From Pelomyxa schiedti (Eukaryota; Evosea; Pelobiontida; Pelomyxidae): 31,604 bases of DNA. How positions within the stretch are numbered: position 1 is the first letter of the stretch; each line of letters opens with the position of its first letter. The notes under the pieces were generated by a model that saw nothing but the letters and a program-made list of their open reading frames with translations, was not told the DNA's origin and did not search any database. The stretch is taken from assembly GCA_020536535.1 (NCBI GenBank), contig JAHLWZ010000998.1, forward strand, positions 1-31,604, in the 5' to 3' direction. Below are positions 1 through 12,000 of this stretch, one piece after another. A program made the position numbers and the translations under genes.

Positions 1-1870
1 CAACATTTTCTCTGCCTACACCTGGTGTGATTGTAACACCGCCAACACCAGCTATGACACCACCCCCAACATCTCCACCACTACAATCTATCACACCAAC
101 TGTGAATATTCCTCCTGTGCAGGCACCTCCGAGAATTACATCACCACCTGTACTGCCTCCTCTCGCTATTCCAGTGGCTGCACCTGCACAAAATAGTACT
201 GCGGCCACCTCTCACTCTTCTGTACTCAGCGTTCTTCAAACATCACCATCACACTTCAATGCCGCTATCCCTCCACCACTTTCACTTGGTCCAACTTTTG
301 GAATGCCCCCTCCACCCCCACTCCCTCCTTTACCGCCTCTTCCTGCACCAACTTCACCTCTCCTTCGAAAATGGCTTGAGTACGGGCTTAGCCTTGGTCC
401 AACTCACCTCGGCTCCCCATTACCCCAGTCCTCAACCCAATCGCCACAGGAAAACCCTGGATCAAGTGCCAGTGGCCCTGTGGTCCCACTTCCTGAACCT
501 CTGAAAATGGTACCCATACCGCCGCCTATCGTGGATCTATATGAATCCGAATCCCCAGCTAGCTCATTCAAGGCTAAAAGACCGCCCTTTAATCAGTTCA
601 GCCCTGCTCAGATGTGCTTTTTGTGGGGTATCTGCCAAGTACTAGGTTCGACGCAATTAAATTAAGTCCAGATAAGAAGGGATACCTTGCACAAGTCGTT
701 TCCACTCTCTCTAAGCCATCGCAAAATGACAGACTCTGTGCTTTAAACAACTTGATTGAAATAAGCCAAATTGTTCAAGATATAGCCCTATACCATGAAC
801 CCAAGGCACTTATCGATGCGTAAGTTAACCTGACTCACCCAACTTCTTACAATATACCCAAGTGTCCGCGAGTTTCTCATAAGCCGTATCCGACCTCTGA
901 GAATAGCAGGAATGAGAGCACTCCACGGGTTCTGCAAGACATCCCACTTCATTGCCGCCTTGAATAACTCCCATATCCCTTTTTTTATAGCACGGTGAGT
1001 ATCTTGTTTCTCACCTGTGCTGTACTAAATCATACAAGATCTCTTGAAAGACCCCTTTCAGCCCGTGACAAGCAAGGGGAGGAACGCAACGAAGCATTTA
1101 AATTCTGTCAAACAATGCTTGCTGTTTCTCCTTCTCTGGTTCATAGGTGTGTATTTATTTTTTTTTTATTGAATCTTTCTATTTCCCCAACTTTTAAACA
1201 GGAGTATTGTCCAAGCTCTCGTCTCAGTGACTGAAATTCCAGAAGAAAGTAACGTGTCATGGCACTTTTCCTCCAATATTAATTCCCCTAGACAACGTAT
1301 TTGCACATCAGTGCTTAGAACTTCTCTGTGAACTTGGTTAGTTGACCTTTCTCTTTGATCCTCATTGATGTTCATTTAGCAATACAAAATCCACAGCTGG
1401 CGGCTCATTGTAACGGAATTACTACCATATTTAATGCTACTCTGAACCCCTCCTACGAGTGTAATTACTATGCTTCGACCTTCAAACACTTTTGTTCATT
1501 GTGTTTAAGGCATGTTTTCCTCGTTAGTGAGGGTTATTCTCTTCCTACTCAATGATGAGTGCACACGAAAGTACATCCGGCCTGAAACTTCTTTACAGGT
1601 ACATATTATATTACACAGCATAAACTCAATGAACATAAATCAGCTGATCCTGTGGCCTCTAACATCCAACTTGGGGGTGAATCTTCAGTACCAAGACCCA
1701 AAAGATTCCGCCAACACCCAGGTGTCTCTACAATCTCTGTTGTAGGGTATAACGTATTAAACACTTTTCAGCAGGCACGTGACAAACGCACTGGTAAATC
1801 GGTTGGCATTCCCTCAGAAGAACTCAATATCCGTAAAGCCCAACTGCTCAAATCACGTCAATTTGTTTTT

Positions 1871-1911
<41 letters not shown>

Positions 1912-4900
1912 ACTATTTTTTTCCCACGCACCATTCTTTCCAGTTTTGCAGTCTTGGCAAGGGATCATTGAATTCTCTTCCGAGTAGGCCTTCCTCCCCT
2001 TTATTCCACTGTCTCCTCATCAAATTAGTTTTGGCCTAGAGTCCCTTGTTTCTGCTTTAAAAGTACCAGCAATCCTTATCGTGTCTCATTTAATGTTTTA
2101 TTTAGTTACCAAAAGAAGATTTCCATGTAAGCTTTATCCCAATCCCGTTTTTTAACTGGGGGGAAGGATGCCATCTTGGACATGTTCTTTGATCTTTTCC
2201 ACACCCCTAAACCCATTAAACCCACTAATGTCAACCGGGGAAGTACACCACCCTCCTCAACTTCAGCTGTATCAAGTTCTATTGCCAAGTTGGCTAAACC
2301 TCGTCATAATCTTCTTGTAAACTACTGGTACTAACTTTGAATTCTTCCTTTTACTGAACATTGTGTAGGGCAATGCTTTTGATCGCCGTTATCAAATCTG
2401 GCTTAATCGAAGTTAAACTGTGATTTGAATACCTAAGAGGATAACTTCAAATAGGTTCTTGTGTCTATTTCCAACACACCTCCTCTCAATTACGGGCTGT
2501 CTCCATCAAATCCTCCTTATACTACAAAAGCTACTGCTCTTCTTGGCGATCTTTTACTTCTTGCAAGCAAAATCTTATCTCCTGAACAATGTGCTGACCT
2601 ACAAGTATTTAGGTTAACATAATTTGTAAAACTAAATCTGTCCAAAGCAACTACCGTCACTTGTGAATAGCGCTACTTTGGTTGTTCCTCCACATACTGG
2701 TTCAATGCTAGACCGAGTTGGTGATCACCAACCAATACCGCCGCAAGCTGCAAGAGCAATTGCAGTAATAACTAATCTTCACTCACACTCAAGAGTCAAA
2801 GTCAGTATTTCACAATCAATAAACATTCTCAACCAGCAAAAAAAAAAGGCGGCACAAGGAGAGAAAAATGATGGCAGTGAACGAGAAGATGCTCGTTTGG
2901 AAATAATCGAAGGTGTTAAAGCAAGAATGGACTGGTCAATGGACGATGAACACCTATTGCAGATGATTGATGCCACAAATGTAGTAAAATTCACGTTCTT
3001 TTTTATTTACCTCCATGCTAAGGTTCTCTCCAACAAAGACTACTCCAAGTGGAATGCAGATGCCATCGTTGAAGTATTGGAAGGACCCCTTGTTAATCCT
3101 GGTAAGATATCATCTTTTTACATGGTCTCACTCTTTGCAGCACATACAGAAACGATTTTAAAGACACAGTTTTACAAACGCCTTTTGTCCTTTTTCAAGC
3201 CAAGAGAGAAGGAATTCTCACAAGCAAAAATTACCAGCTCGAATGAGGTAGCCTTTCACCTAAGGCTGTGAATTAATGTTGTTTAGCGATACACAAGAGC
3301 AGGAAAACAACTCCTACGGAATCTCGTTAAAACCAGTGCAAGCGATCTTCTTTCGGAACTTGTTTCTCAAATTGCTGATTGCCTCAAATCGGAGCTTGAT
3401 GAAAATAATGCCGTTTTAGCAGGAACAGGTGGAACCACCTCGGGATCTGCTCAGCCAAGTAGCGCGAGCACCGCAGGTGGTGGTCGTTCTCGTGCAAATA
3501 CTTTAGCTAATGTGGGAAGTTCCATAGAGCACAAAATCACTACTGTACGGTAGTTTTACTATCAGTATTTTCCCTGAGTTACTTAGAAAACCTGTGACCC
3601 GAGTTCCAGAATATTCTCCTCCGATAATCAACTGAAAACTATGAGCAGAGATTACTTCAATATTCTTGGTACCCAGTAGTCGATTTTTTGCTTTATTTTG
3701 CTTGAACTTATTCCTTAAGGTGGCCTTACTGAAACGAAGGATGGAAACAAGCTTTTGAAGAAACACCTCATTTACGATTTGTATATGCGCACGATTTCAT
3801 CGGGAAGGGAAGATCTAAGTAAATCTATTTTACAATGTCTAGATTTCAATCGGTACAACACATTTTTTCCCTTTGACAACTAAGTGTGAAAGGAAAATTT
3901 CCAAGGACATTCTTTTGTGTATGTTGTATCCGACAGTTCCAATAACTGTACGTGACTATACATTTGAATTGATCTTTGTAACTCTTGAAATTAGATAAGG
4001 TATAGAGCAACCCAACACCTACAGCTTCTTCTTCACAAGGGCTTGGACAACTTTCACATATGGGGAATCAGAACATTGATTGATCTGGCTGTATGAACCG
4101 CAACCCAATGTTTCCTAACGCAAAGCAAGATGAAAGATAAGGACCCTTACAAGCGGGTTGTGCGAGCTGCATTGTCAATATTAGACGATGCATGCAGCGA
4201 TTCTGCCTGTCTAGAACAAGCAATTCTAAGAGTCTCTGACCCTATCATGTTAACACTGCTTGATAGAAAGGGAGAAGATTTATTTTTGAGGTAGGAAAAT
4301 CACCAAGAGTTAAACTTAACACTTCCTTAGGTTTCTTGGAAGCAAAAGCGGCCTCAACAAAATTGACAAGTCATATCTACAGAAAGAAATGCAAATTTGG
4401 CTTGAGAAACGCAATGTTGAATATGTGTATTCCCTTGAAAGTTTTATGTGGGAGAAATTGGACCCAACAGTTTGGCAACGAAATCTAAAAGCGGGAGCCG
4501 ATCTGTATAACATTAAATTGTTAGCCCGTCATTGATGTTTAATCCTTCTAGTGCTTCAGATGTTGTTACCCTTCCTCCGCACTTGTATGGAGAGTTATCC
4601 AAAACTGAAGTAGGATTGGATTTGATTAAGAGAAGCGGACATTTCGAGCAGTTTCTGAGGATCATCACAGACTCTTCTCTAAGTTGCATTCAGAGAAGAG
4701 CAGCTGTCATGGCAATGGTACGGACAAAATGATAGCGGGATTTTAATGTTGTTAGGGTCAAGTTGGATCCACAAAGCTTGGCTTTACTTACTTCACAGAA
4801 ATGGGAGCACTTCCTGTCATTGTTGACATTACAGAAAATTGCACGGATCTTACATTGCGAGGGTATTAGTCAATTCTAATTGGTTATAACAATAACACAA

Positions 4901-5816
4901 ATGCGAAAACAGAATGTGCTTTGTTGTACTGGGGCTGCTATCCCAAGTTGACAGTTCTCACGAGCAATTAATCCGCCATGGGTGGACACCTTCCCCGCAA
5001 TCGCACACAACTGCCGTGTGCATTCCATCTGATATCCACAACTGCAAGCTGCTAAAAGTCCCTCTCGTTCATTTCGAAGGCAGTTGGGCCAGCCATATGC
5101 CACCTCCCCTAAACCAAGATCAGCAGCACCAGACAGCCGATACCTCCCAAAACTTGGAAGGCCAAAAGTTGATGTATCCTTATATTTCTTCACTTGGAGG
5201 ACTCAAATTCGGCGATGAAAGAGATGACATAATAGAGGCAGCCATAAGTTTAATTAACCCTGTAGCACTTCTTCACGACCCCTCAATAAAGACACTTATC
5301 AAGTACTTCGCTGCACTATGGAGTTCATACTTATGCTTTTCTAGGTTGCACGAACACAATCCCCTAGCATTCCAATCGCCCACACTAATATATGCCTTAC
5401 TTGATGTACTCAGCACGTACCATCTTCACAACAAAGAGCGCTCCTTGATATATACCATAACCCTCGACTCACTCTCTTCCTCCACACCCGTTGCCGGACA
5501 CTTTTTCACCGACTTCATACCACTCCCAGCCCTCGTTTCCCGCAACATCCCACACTCAGAATCCACAACACCCATAGAACCACCGCCTGGCCCTCCTTCC
5601 CCCAAGCCGGAGCCCACTGGCACCTCCGCAGCACCGCCGGTCCTCACCACAATCAAACCACCAGTTCTTCCCTACATAACTCCCCCAGCTCTCACACTCC
5701 CGACAACCATCCCATTGTCTATTCCAATCCCGATTCCACTGCCCACAGCCGCCACAACAGAATCACCCCCTCACCATCTTGGTGATTCCATTCCCCCACC
5801 ACCTCTTCTTCCCTGA
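1..5816 (+). CDS. RICTOR: Rictor/AVO3/Pianissimo homologue, TORC2 subunit (5' partial)
   Basis: Scaffold subunit of TOR complex 2, which phosphorylates AGC kinases at the plasma membrane. The frame is open at the left edge (codons start at base 3), so the start is missing. Order: Pro-rich stretch (to about 540); armadillo-like Rictor N domain (from about 650; FDAIKLSPDKKGYLAQ, then RPLRIAGMRALHGF); NPQLAAHCNGI near 1390; a middle domain with SNKDYSKWNADAIVEVLEGP and FYKRLLSFFKPREKEF (3030-3220), very typical of Rictor; KSYLQKEMQIWLEKRNVEYV (4360-4430); the Rictor V motif LPPHLYGELSKTEVGLDL (4570-4630); and VLGLLSQ (about 4922). A long Pro-rich tail ends at TGA 5814-5816. Introns I can place by frame: 614-645, 820-862, 995-1038, 1147-1201, 1249-1291, 1337-1379, 1461-1509 and 1875-1943; many more follow. 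Family assignment is firm; exon limits between 1600 and 4900 are only partly resolved. Confidence 0.92.
1876..1910 (+). repeat. 35-nt poly-T run inside a Rictor intron
   Basis: An uninterrupted run of 35 T lies directly behind the GT of the intron 1875-1943. The reading frames that appear to cross it as poly-Phe are not coding. Splicing it out joins ...QFVF to LQSWQGIIEF, which fits Rictor. Its length may be unreliable in sequencing. Confidence 0.85.
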
Positions 5817-6054
5817 AATTCACCTGGATGGAGATGAGAAGGCACCAGCACCCAAGTTGTCTGCTTTGTGGCTATTTTTCTATTTCTTTTCTTTTTGTCA
5901 ACTGCGCAGTTGTCCAGGTGCATGACGTTTAAAAAGAAAGCGAGATCTGCGAAGGCAAAACACATAAAAAACCAAGCAAGGAGCCGCGGTCGGTAGAGAT
6001 CGTCGTCGTGCGTGAGAGATTTTTTCGAGTGAGTGTTTGAGAAGAGAGTTGGAG
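5817..6054. promoter_or_regulatory. Rictor-CCHC gene spacer with a 14-bp palindrome
   Basis: This 238-bp gap separates the Rictor stop from the ATG of the CCHC gene on the same strand, so it should hold the Rictor 3' end signal and the next promoter. I see a perfect 14-bp palindrome, CAACTGCGCAGTTG, at 5899-5912, 142 bp upstream of the ATG, next to a pyrimidine-rich stretch (5877-5897). A dyad like this is a plausible dimeric-factor site, but that is inference. No clear TATA box. Confidence 0.35.
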
Positions 6055-7472
6055 ATGCAAATGCAGGGCGCAGTCGCTTTTCAGGCTGGTGGTCGCAGGC
6101 CCCCAAAGTGCTACAAGTAGACAAAAAATCGCGTTGTGTTGCGTGTTTGTTGTACGCCGCGCGGCGGGCGTAGCGCGTTTGCAAAACCAACGTTGGATAT
6201 TAATTTTGGTTCATGGTGTAGTTGCCAACAAGTTGGACACGTGAGCAAGGAGTGCACAAATGAAGCAGTTGCCTCTGTTTGTTACAATTGCCAGCAAACC
6301 GGTCACATTGCGAAGACCTGCACATTGCCGGTAAATTTTCTCCCTCCACGTAGTATGACAAGCACCTCACACAAAAAAGCCTGTTGAGAAGCCAGCAAGG
6401 AACCCCCCACAGTGCTTTATCTGCAACCAGACCGGACACGTTCAGAGGAACTGCCCAGTGAGTGTACTATAACAAAATACTAATCCAATAGCAGTACTAT
6501 TATCTTCTCTGTTTGTGTACCTAACCTCTTCACAAGATGAACCAAATGGCACAAATGAGCCAAATGGGGATGCCCCCTACCCAGAGTTCCCCCTCCCAGC
6601 CATTCACTGGCCTGTGCTACAACTGCGGCATGACAGGACATCAGGCTCGCTTCTGCACGATGCCTCCCAAGGTTGCTTGACATTTCCCAAAGTGGAAGTA
6701 CTTACATAGTTTAAAGCAAATCTGTTACTGCTGCCAGCAACCAGGCCACATTTCTCGCTCCTGCCCATTCATCAATGCCCAACAAGCAATGTTTGTCCCT
6801 CAAACCATGCAACAGCCCGTTGTCGTGTTGCCTGATACAAATGCCACTACTAACGCCACAATCAATGCAACTGCCTCAACTCAAGTCGGTGAGGCAACCC
6901 CACCAGCCGGACGCAAGAACAAGAAGAACAACAAGAAGAAGTCTGCAGCAACCGCCCAAACACCCGCAGCTGTTGCCCAGCCACCAGTTGTTGCCCAACA
7001 ACCAATGGTTGTCATGCCCCCCATTACCACACCCCAAGTAGCCACCGGAGTTGCCGTTGTCATGCCACCCCAAATATGTTACACCTGCCAGCAACCCGGA
7101 CACATTTCCAGGAGGTGCCCAATGAACCCGCAGGCCCAGCAACCACAGCAGCCACGACCCGCCAGGCAGCTCAACATAGTACGCTCATTCTCTTTTCTAC
7201 TTGCGCACTAACCATACCAACAGACCAAGGTGAAGCGCAACCCAGCTGACGCAGCCACCACACCCGCGTCCACAAGCACCACACCAAGCACAGCCGCAAC
7301 AACCACAACACCCGCAGCCACACCCACAGCTGCGGCCACCACAAGCACAGCTTCGGCAACAACCCCCGAGGCCCCCAAGGTGCCGCTCCCCCCATCATCC
7401 TACGTACTTGGCAGCAGGACCTGCTTCAGGTGTGGCCAACCAGGCCACTTTATCCGCACTTGCCGAGCCTAA
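6055..7472 (+). CDS. CNBP: Seven-zinc-knuckle CCHC protein, CNBP/Gis2 type
   Basis: Single-stranded nucleic-acid-binding protein; the family binds G-rich RNA or DNA and promotes translation. Six exons: 6055-6116, 6222-6330, 6380-6457, 6537-6671, 6717-7178 and 7224-7472; the lengths sum to 1095 nt, or 364 residues. Seven CX2CX4HX4C knuckles are visible: CYNCQQVGHVSKEC (split by intron 1 inside the Asn codon), CYNCQQTGHIAKTC, CFICNQTGHVQRNC, CYNCGMTGHQARFC, CYCCQQPGHISRSC, CYTCQQPGHISRRC and, at the very end, CFRCGQPGHFIRTC. CNBP and Gis2 also have seven. Unlike them, this one has a Met/Gln-rich spacer before knuckle 4 and long Ala/Thr/Pro-rich linkers before knuckles 6 and 7, with a basic KNKKNNKKK patch. 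There is no RGG box. The start at 6055 gives MQMQGAVAFQAGG; a second ATG at 6061 is possible. A universal-minicircle-binding type protein is an alternative name for the same architecture. Confidence 0.9.
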
Positions 7473-7684
7473 GTAACGTCACCATCCCCCATCCCCAACA
7501 AATAGAAAAACAAAACCATAATAGAACTCATAACCCACACTTCCGCGTCTCTTTTTCTCTGGGTCTTTCGAGGGCTAACGTGTTTCAAGATAAATTCAAA
7601 GAACCGCACAATAAAAAAAACACTCGTAAAGGGGGAAAAAAAGGCCGAGATCCACGTGGAAATACACCCACCAAATAATCAAAC

Positions 7685-8757
7685 ATGTTGTTGAGCAAAG
7701 CGGTGCAGCGCACCTTGAGACCGTCGACGTACCGGAACTACGACAATGATGATGTGGGGATGGGCTGTGCGGAAAAATCGGCCGACGTAGATGCGACGCG
7801 AGGCGATTGTTGTTGGTCCGTTATGCCTGAAACGACCAACGAAGACGGAGTTGCCGTTGACGCGGCGGTGTGGTGGGCAAATGCTACTCCACAGATAATA
7901 CACGCCGTACAAATTATCGAGCAGGCGTTTGACGAGTACAGGTATAAACCCGAACACGGGAGTCAATTTCCTGTTTAATCGTGCGTTTTTACAGTATGGA
8001 ACAACTGGCACTCAGTTTCAACGGCGGGAAAGACTGCACAGTGTTATTGCACCTGTTGTACCACGTGTGCAGATCGAGGAACTTGCCTATGTCCAAATTG
8101 ACGTGCCTCTACTTTGTAACAACCGATTGCTTCCCAGAAATAGATCAATTTGTCCAGTCCTGTTGCGAAAGGTTTTTTTTTGTTTCCGTTCTCCTGTGTT
8201 CGCTCTAACCCTTTTTAAAAAGATATGGTGTAACTATGGTTTCAGTGGACAAATCAATAAGGAAAGGGCTGGAAGAACAAGTTGACAAGGGAATAAAGGC
8301 GGTATTCACTGGAACAAGACGAAGTGATCCTGGTGGCGGTAAGGCTTCTTTTTTCATTCAAGCTTTCTTTTCTGAGAGCTTGGCAGAGACTTTGGACTTC
8401 TTTAAAGCTAACGATCCCGGATGGCCAAAGTTGATGCGAGTTTTCCCGATACTCGACTGGACCTATAGTGATGTGTGGGATTTTTTCCGAATTGCCAGCG
8501 TTCCTTACTGTTCACTTTACGACCTTGGGTAAGCTAACAGCACTTATTGTGTAAACATCTCTGACATTATCTTCAGATACACCTCACTAGGCAACCGCAG
8601 CAACACCCTTAAGAATCCGCTCCTGCTCAGACGGCTACCAGACGGCACCGCTACATACTACCCAGCCTACATGCTTCGTGATGAAGCACAAGAACGGCTT
8701 GGCAGACCACAGGTCCGTCTGCTAGGAAAATCACCAGTCAGTTGCACCAACTTATAA
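7685..8757 (+). CDS. FLAD1: FAD synthase (FMN adenylyltransferase, PAPS-reductase fold)
   Basis: Makes FAD from FMN and ATP. The core shows the PP-loop-like SFNGGKDCTVLLHLL, then FTGTRRSDP, DPGWPKLMRVFPILDWTY, SDVWDFFR and YTSLGNRSNTLKNP, the standard order of eukaryotic FAD1/FLAD1 synthase domains. The molybdopterin-binding-like half of animal FLAD1 is absent, so it resembles the stand-alone fungal and protist form. Exons: 7685-7941, 7995-8171, 8223-8528 and 8577-8757, 921 nt or 306 residues. An internal stretch 8339-8362 (GTAAGG...TTCAAG, 24 nt, in frame and without a stop) looks like a further tiny intron; removing it gives 298 residues and a better fit between RRSDPGG and the DPGWP motif. 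The ATG at 7685 is the first in frame, 212 bp after the CCHC stop. No targeting peptide is obvious. Confidence 0.93.
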
Positions 8758-9035
8758 AACCAATCCCCCCAACACCACCCACAGTTCACCACCCCTCCTC
8801 ACTTACAACGGCATTTCAGACAGAGCACCAAACCCGTGTGGCCCGTAGGCCACCTTTTTGTCCCCATATAAATGCACATAGAATATGTAACACTATAAGT
8901 TCACAATTGTGGAATCCCCCTCCCTCGCCCACCCTTGTTTGCACACCAAGTTGGTGGGGTGGGGGCTGAGCACGCGACACACACACAAACGCAATCACGG
9001 GGAGGTGATTTCGACGAATCAATACCAAACAAGAA
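8758..9035. promoter_or_regulatory. Spacer between FAD synthase and nucleoporin, with TATA-like box
   Basis: This 278-bp gap holds TATAAAT at 8867-8873, about 165 bp before the nucleoporin ATG, preceded by a C-rich stretch and followed by a short CA run (8980-8990). The box is a candidate core-promoter element by resemblance only. No open frame here has family resemblance. Confidence 0.35.
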
Positions 9036-12000
9036 ATGTCGGTGTTTGGTAGCGGACCCGCAGTCACAGACACAGCAACCAAGACGAGTGCCGAGGGGCA
9101 ACAGCAGCCCCCCACGACCACGATCGTGCCCATGTTCGGCGCGTCGTCGTCGGGGGGGTTCACCGGGGTGGCGTTCGGGACAACAGCCCCCCCCTCAGCA
9201 TCATCGCTGTTTGGGGTGGTGCCACCATTGGGGCCAGCAGCGACGTCTACCACGGGGGCGTCGGGCGCGAAACCAACACTAGCTCTGTTTGGCGGGGCCA
9301 GGGCCACGGCGACCAACAGCAGCGGGGGGAGTGTGTTTGGTGGCGGGGGCGGGGGGGGCAGCGGAGGCGGCGGGGGCGGGGGCGCGGGGGGCAGTGTGTT
9401 TGGTGGTGGTGGGAATACCAATCCGAATACTAGTGCGAGTACGAGTACGACAACGGTGGTGCCCTGGGTGGTGGTCAACGACAAGACCAACAACAACGGA
9501 ACCAGCGGGGGAGGGGGAGGGGGAGGAGGGAGCATATTTGGCGGGGGAGGTAGTATCTTTGGCGGTGGGGGTGCCACCAGCACGGTGGGCGACAGTGCCA
9601 ATAGCAACGCCCCATCAACCGGAGGAGGAATAGGGAATATATTCGGCGGTGGTGGGAGTATATTTGGTGGGGGAGGCAGCCCCACCATGTTTGGTGCTCT
9701 GGGTACAAATAGCAACAGCAATGGGGGCGTGGCTAGCAACAGCAGCAGCAGCAGCGGAGGGAATGCGGCAAGTGGCGGTGATGCCCCCAGTATTTTTGGA
9801 GGCGGTGCGATTACGTTCGGAGGCATGGGTGCAAACAAGAGCATAGGGTTCGGCGGCAGTAGTGGCACAACTGGCGGTGAGAGTGGCAGTGGCAAGGACA
9901 CCGCTGTCAGCTTGTGGGGAGCCAAGCCCCAGACTACAAGTGAAAATGCACCTGCCGAAAGTGCGGTTACGAATTCCTTCGCTGTGAGCGTCGGTGGTAC
10001 GGGAAAGAATGATACCACGCAGGCCGACAGTTTATTTGGCGCATTGACTGTTAAGACAGGAGAACCCCTTGCGTTTCCAAAGCCGGCAGTATCCCCCCAA
10101 AACACAACAGCTTCTGATCTATTTCCAGTATCACAAATTTCGACACCCAAAGCGTTGGCACCTTCCGCTGTATCCCCAACTCCTGCAACCTCCAATCCGT
10201 TCTCTCCAACACTATTTTCTGCAGTCTCTATACCGGTCAACAAGGATAGACCGCCTATCTCCAATCTCCCTGCCCAAAATTACCCTGCTGATAGTGTGGA
10301 CAAAGAAAAACCCACCTTACCCCTTGCACCAATGAAATCTGCACCCTCAATCCCCATTGCACCTGCTATTACTGTTGTGCCCAGTCAATCCACAGCATCA
10401 GTAGAAACAGACGAATCGGAATACGATTCACAGCCTTTGCCACTTAGCCGTGGAAGGGAAAGTGAAGGTGAAGAGTCTCAGGATTCCACAGAGGAGGAAG
10501 ATTCTTGTTCAATTCCATATGAAGATTCGACAGACCTCCAGTTCCTCCTTCTTCCACCTGATTCTAGTTCCGCAATACGTCCAAACTTCCTTCCTCTTCA
10601 GTGTCGTGCCCAAGAAAGTTCCCTGTGTGCCCTCACATCAGGGCCACTCTTTGCTGTCTCGAACACCTTTGGCTTTGCTTGTGCACCCTATGTTGAGAGT
10701 GCCACAAATTCGACGCTCAGTGGAGTATCCTATGGCTTGGTAATCTCTGAGCTATGGGGTGAACGACGTGTATACATAAAAACAGACTCGCCAGTTATCT
10801 TACTGTCCATGTCGCAAGTCGAAGAGTTACATTTGGCATGTTTGACACAAAGTGGCTCTTTGTTGGTGATTGACTTGTCTCTTATCATGTTGCAAGTATC
10901 AAGGAAAGCCTCTGGCACAGGAAAGGCATATTCAGCCCCAATTCCACCGGTATTTCACATCATGTTTGGTGACCAAACATCTAATCTTTACCGATTAGGA
11001 GGCTAAGAAACACATTTACGGAAAATACCGTAATATTTCCTGGTCTCCAACATCTGAAAATACCTTACTTTGTCTGAGTGAATCGAATTCTTTATGTGTT
11101 CTCAAATTGAAGTCAAGTACCACCGATGATGACAACTTCTGCCGCGACACACTGACTCCTGTAGCTAACTACGTCTCTTGTGGTGGGTCAGTTACACTTT
11201 GCTTTGGATCTCACTCTAGTAGCTACTTGGAATCCTGACGGGACAAAAATTGCATGTGCAATGTTGTCCTGCCCCGAAATTCATATACTGAGTTACCCAG
11301 AGGAACTGGAGCCTCCAATAATGTTACACCTCCAGCCAAAGAACCAACCCGATGACTGTGCAAGTTACTCAAAGAATTTTTAAGCAATTTCTTACAATGA
11401 TTGCAAAAAAGGTTCGTTTATTGCCTGGCCATTTGGAACGACTATATGTTTTGGGATGGAAAAGCCAACCTCCAACTCGGTGTTCTTCTTGATATTTTCA
11501 GAGGTAGTTTTCCATACTCAGAAGTTATTTTTCATTGCTTTAGGACCCTACCAGGGATCCAGATACCTTGACTTGGTTTTTGAGGCCACATAGTGACTAT
11601 CCCCTTCATTTCTTCGTGAAATGGCTTCCTGAGTGGTAAGCCTTGGAGAAAGTAAGCCCGCTCTCATGTAATTCTAGGCAGATACTGCTGGTTGGATCAT
11701 CTATATCATCTGATGTTACTGTACTTCGCTATTCACCAAACGAAGCACCTTTGTGGATCTCTCTTAGTCCGCCTGAAGGAAGGAGGGTACAGCTTCCAAC
11801 CAACGAAAATGGTTCTGCCTTCCATAATTATTGCTGTGTCTAAAGATCGTAGGTGAAGAAGAGCTTATAAGAGGAATGGAACTCCTTCTTTCGTATCCGG
11901 TTTCATTTCTCAGATTTGAACTTCAAAGAAATAATTCTACTAAGGCTACAGCTACAGTACAGCTCCCGACGCATCCTGTGCTTGTTCTATATTCTTCCGT

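Noticed and set aside
1599-1618. Possible 20-nt intron in Rictor (GTACATATT...CACAG)
   Set aside because: It would restore a frame into HKLNEHKSADPVASNIQ, but 20 nt is extreme and this part of Rictor is poorly conserved, so I did not claim it.
1652-2039. Open frames ending in long poly-Phe
   Set aside because: They read into the intron's 35-nt T run; the spliced frame continues with LQSWQGIIEF, as expected for Rictor.
8816-10264. Long minus-strand open frame (482 codons, Pro/Leu-rich)
   Set aside because: It mirrors the Gly-rich FG exon of the nucleoporin; GGN codons read in reverse give Pro-rich frames. The plus strand has the FG motifs and continues into the propeller.
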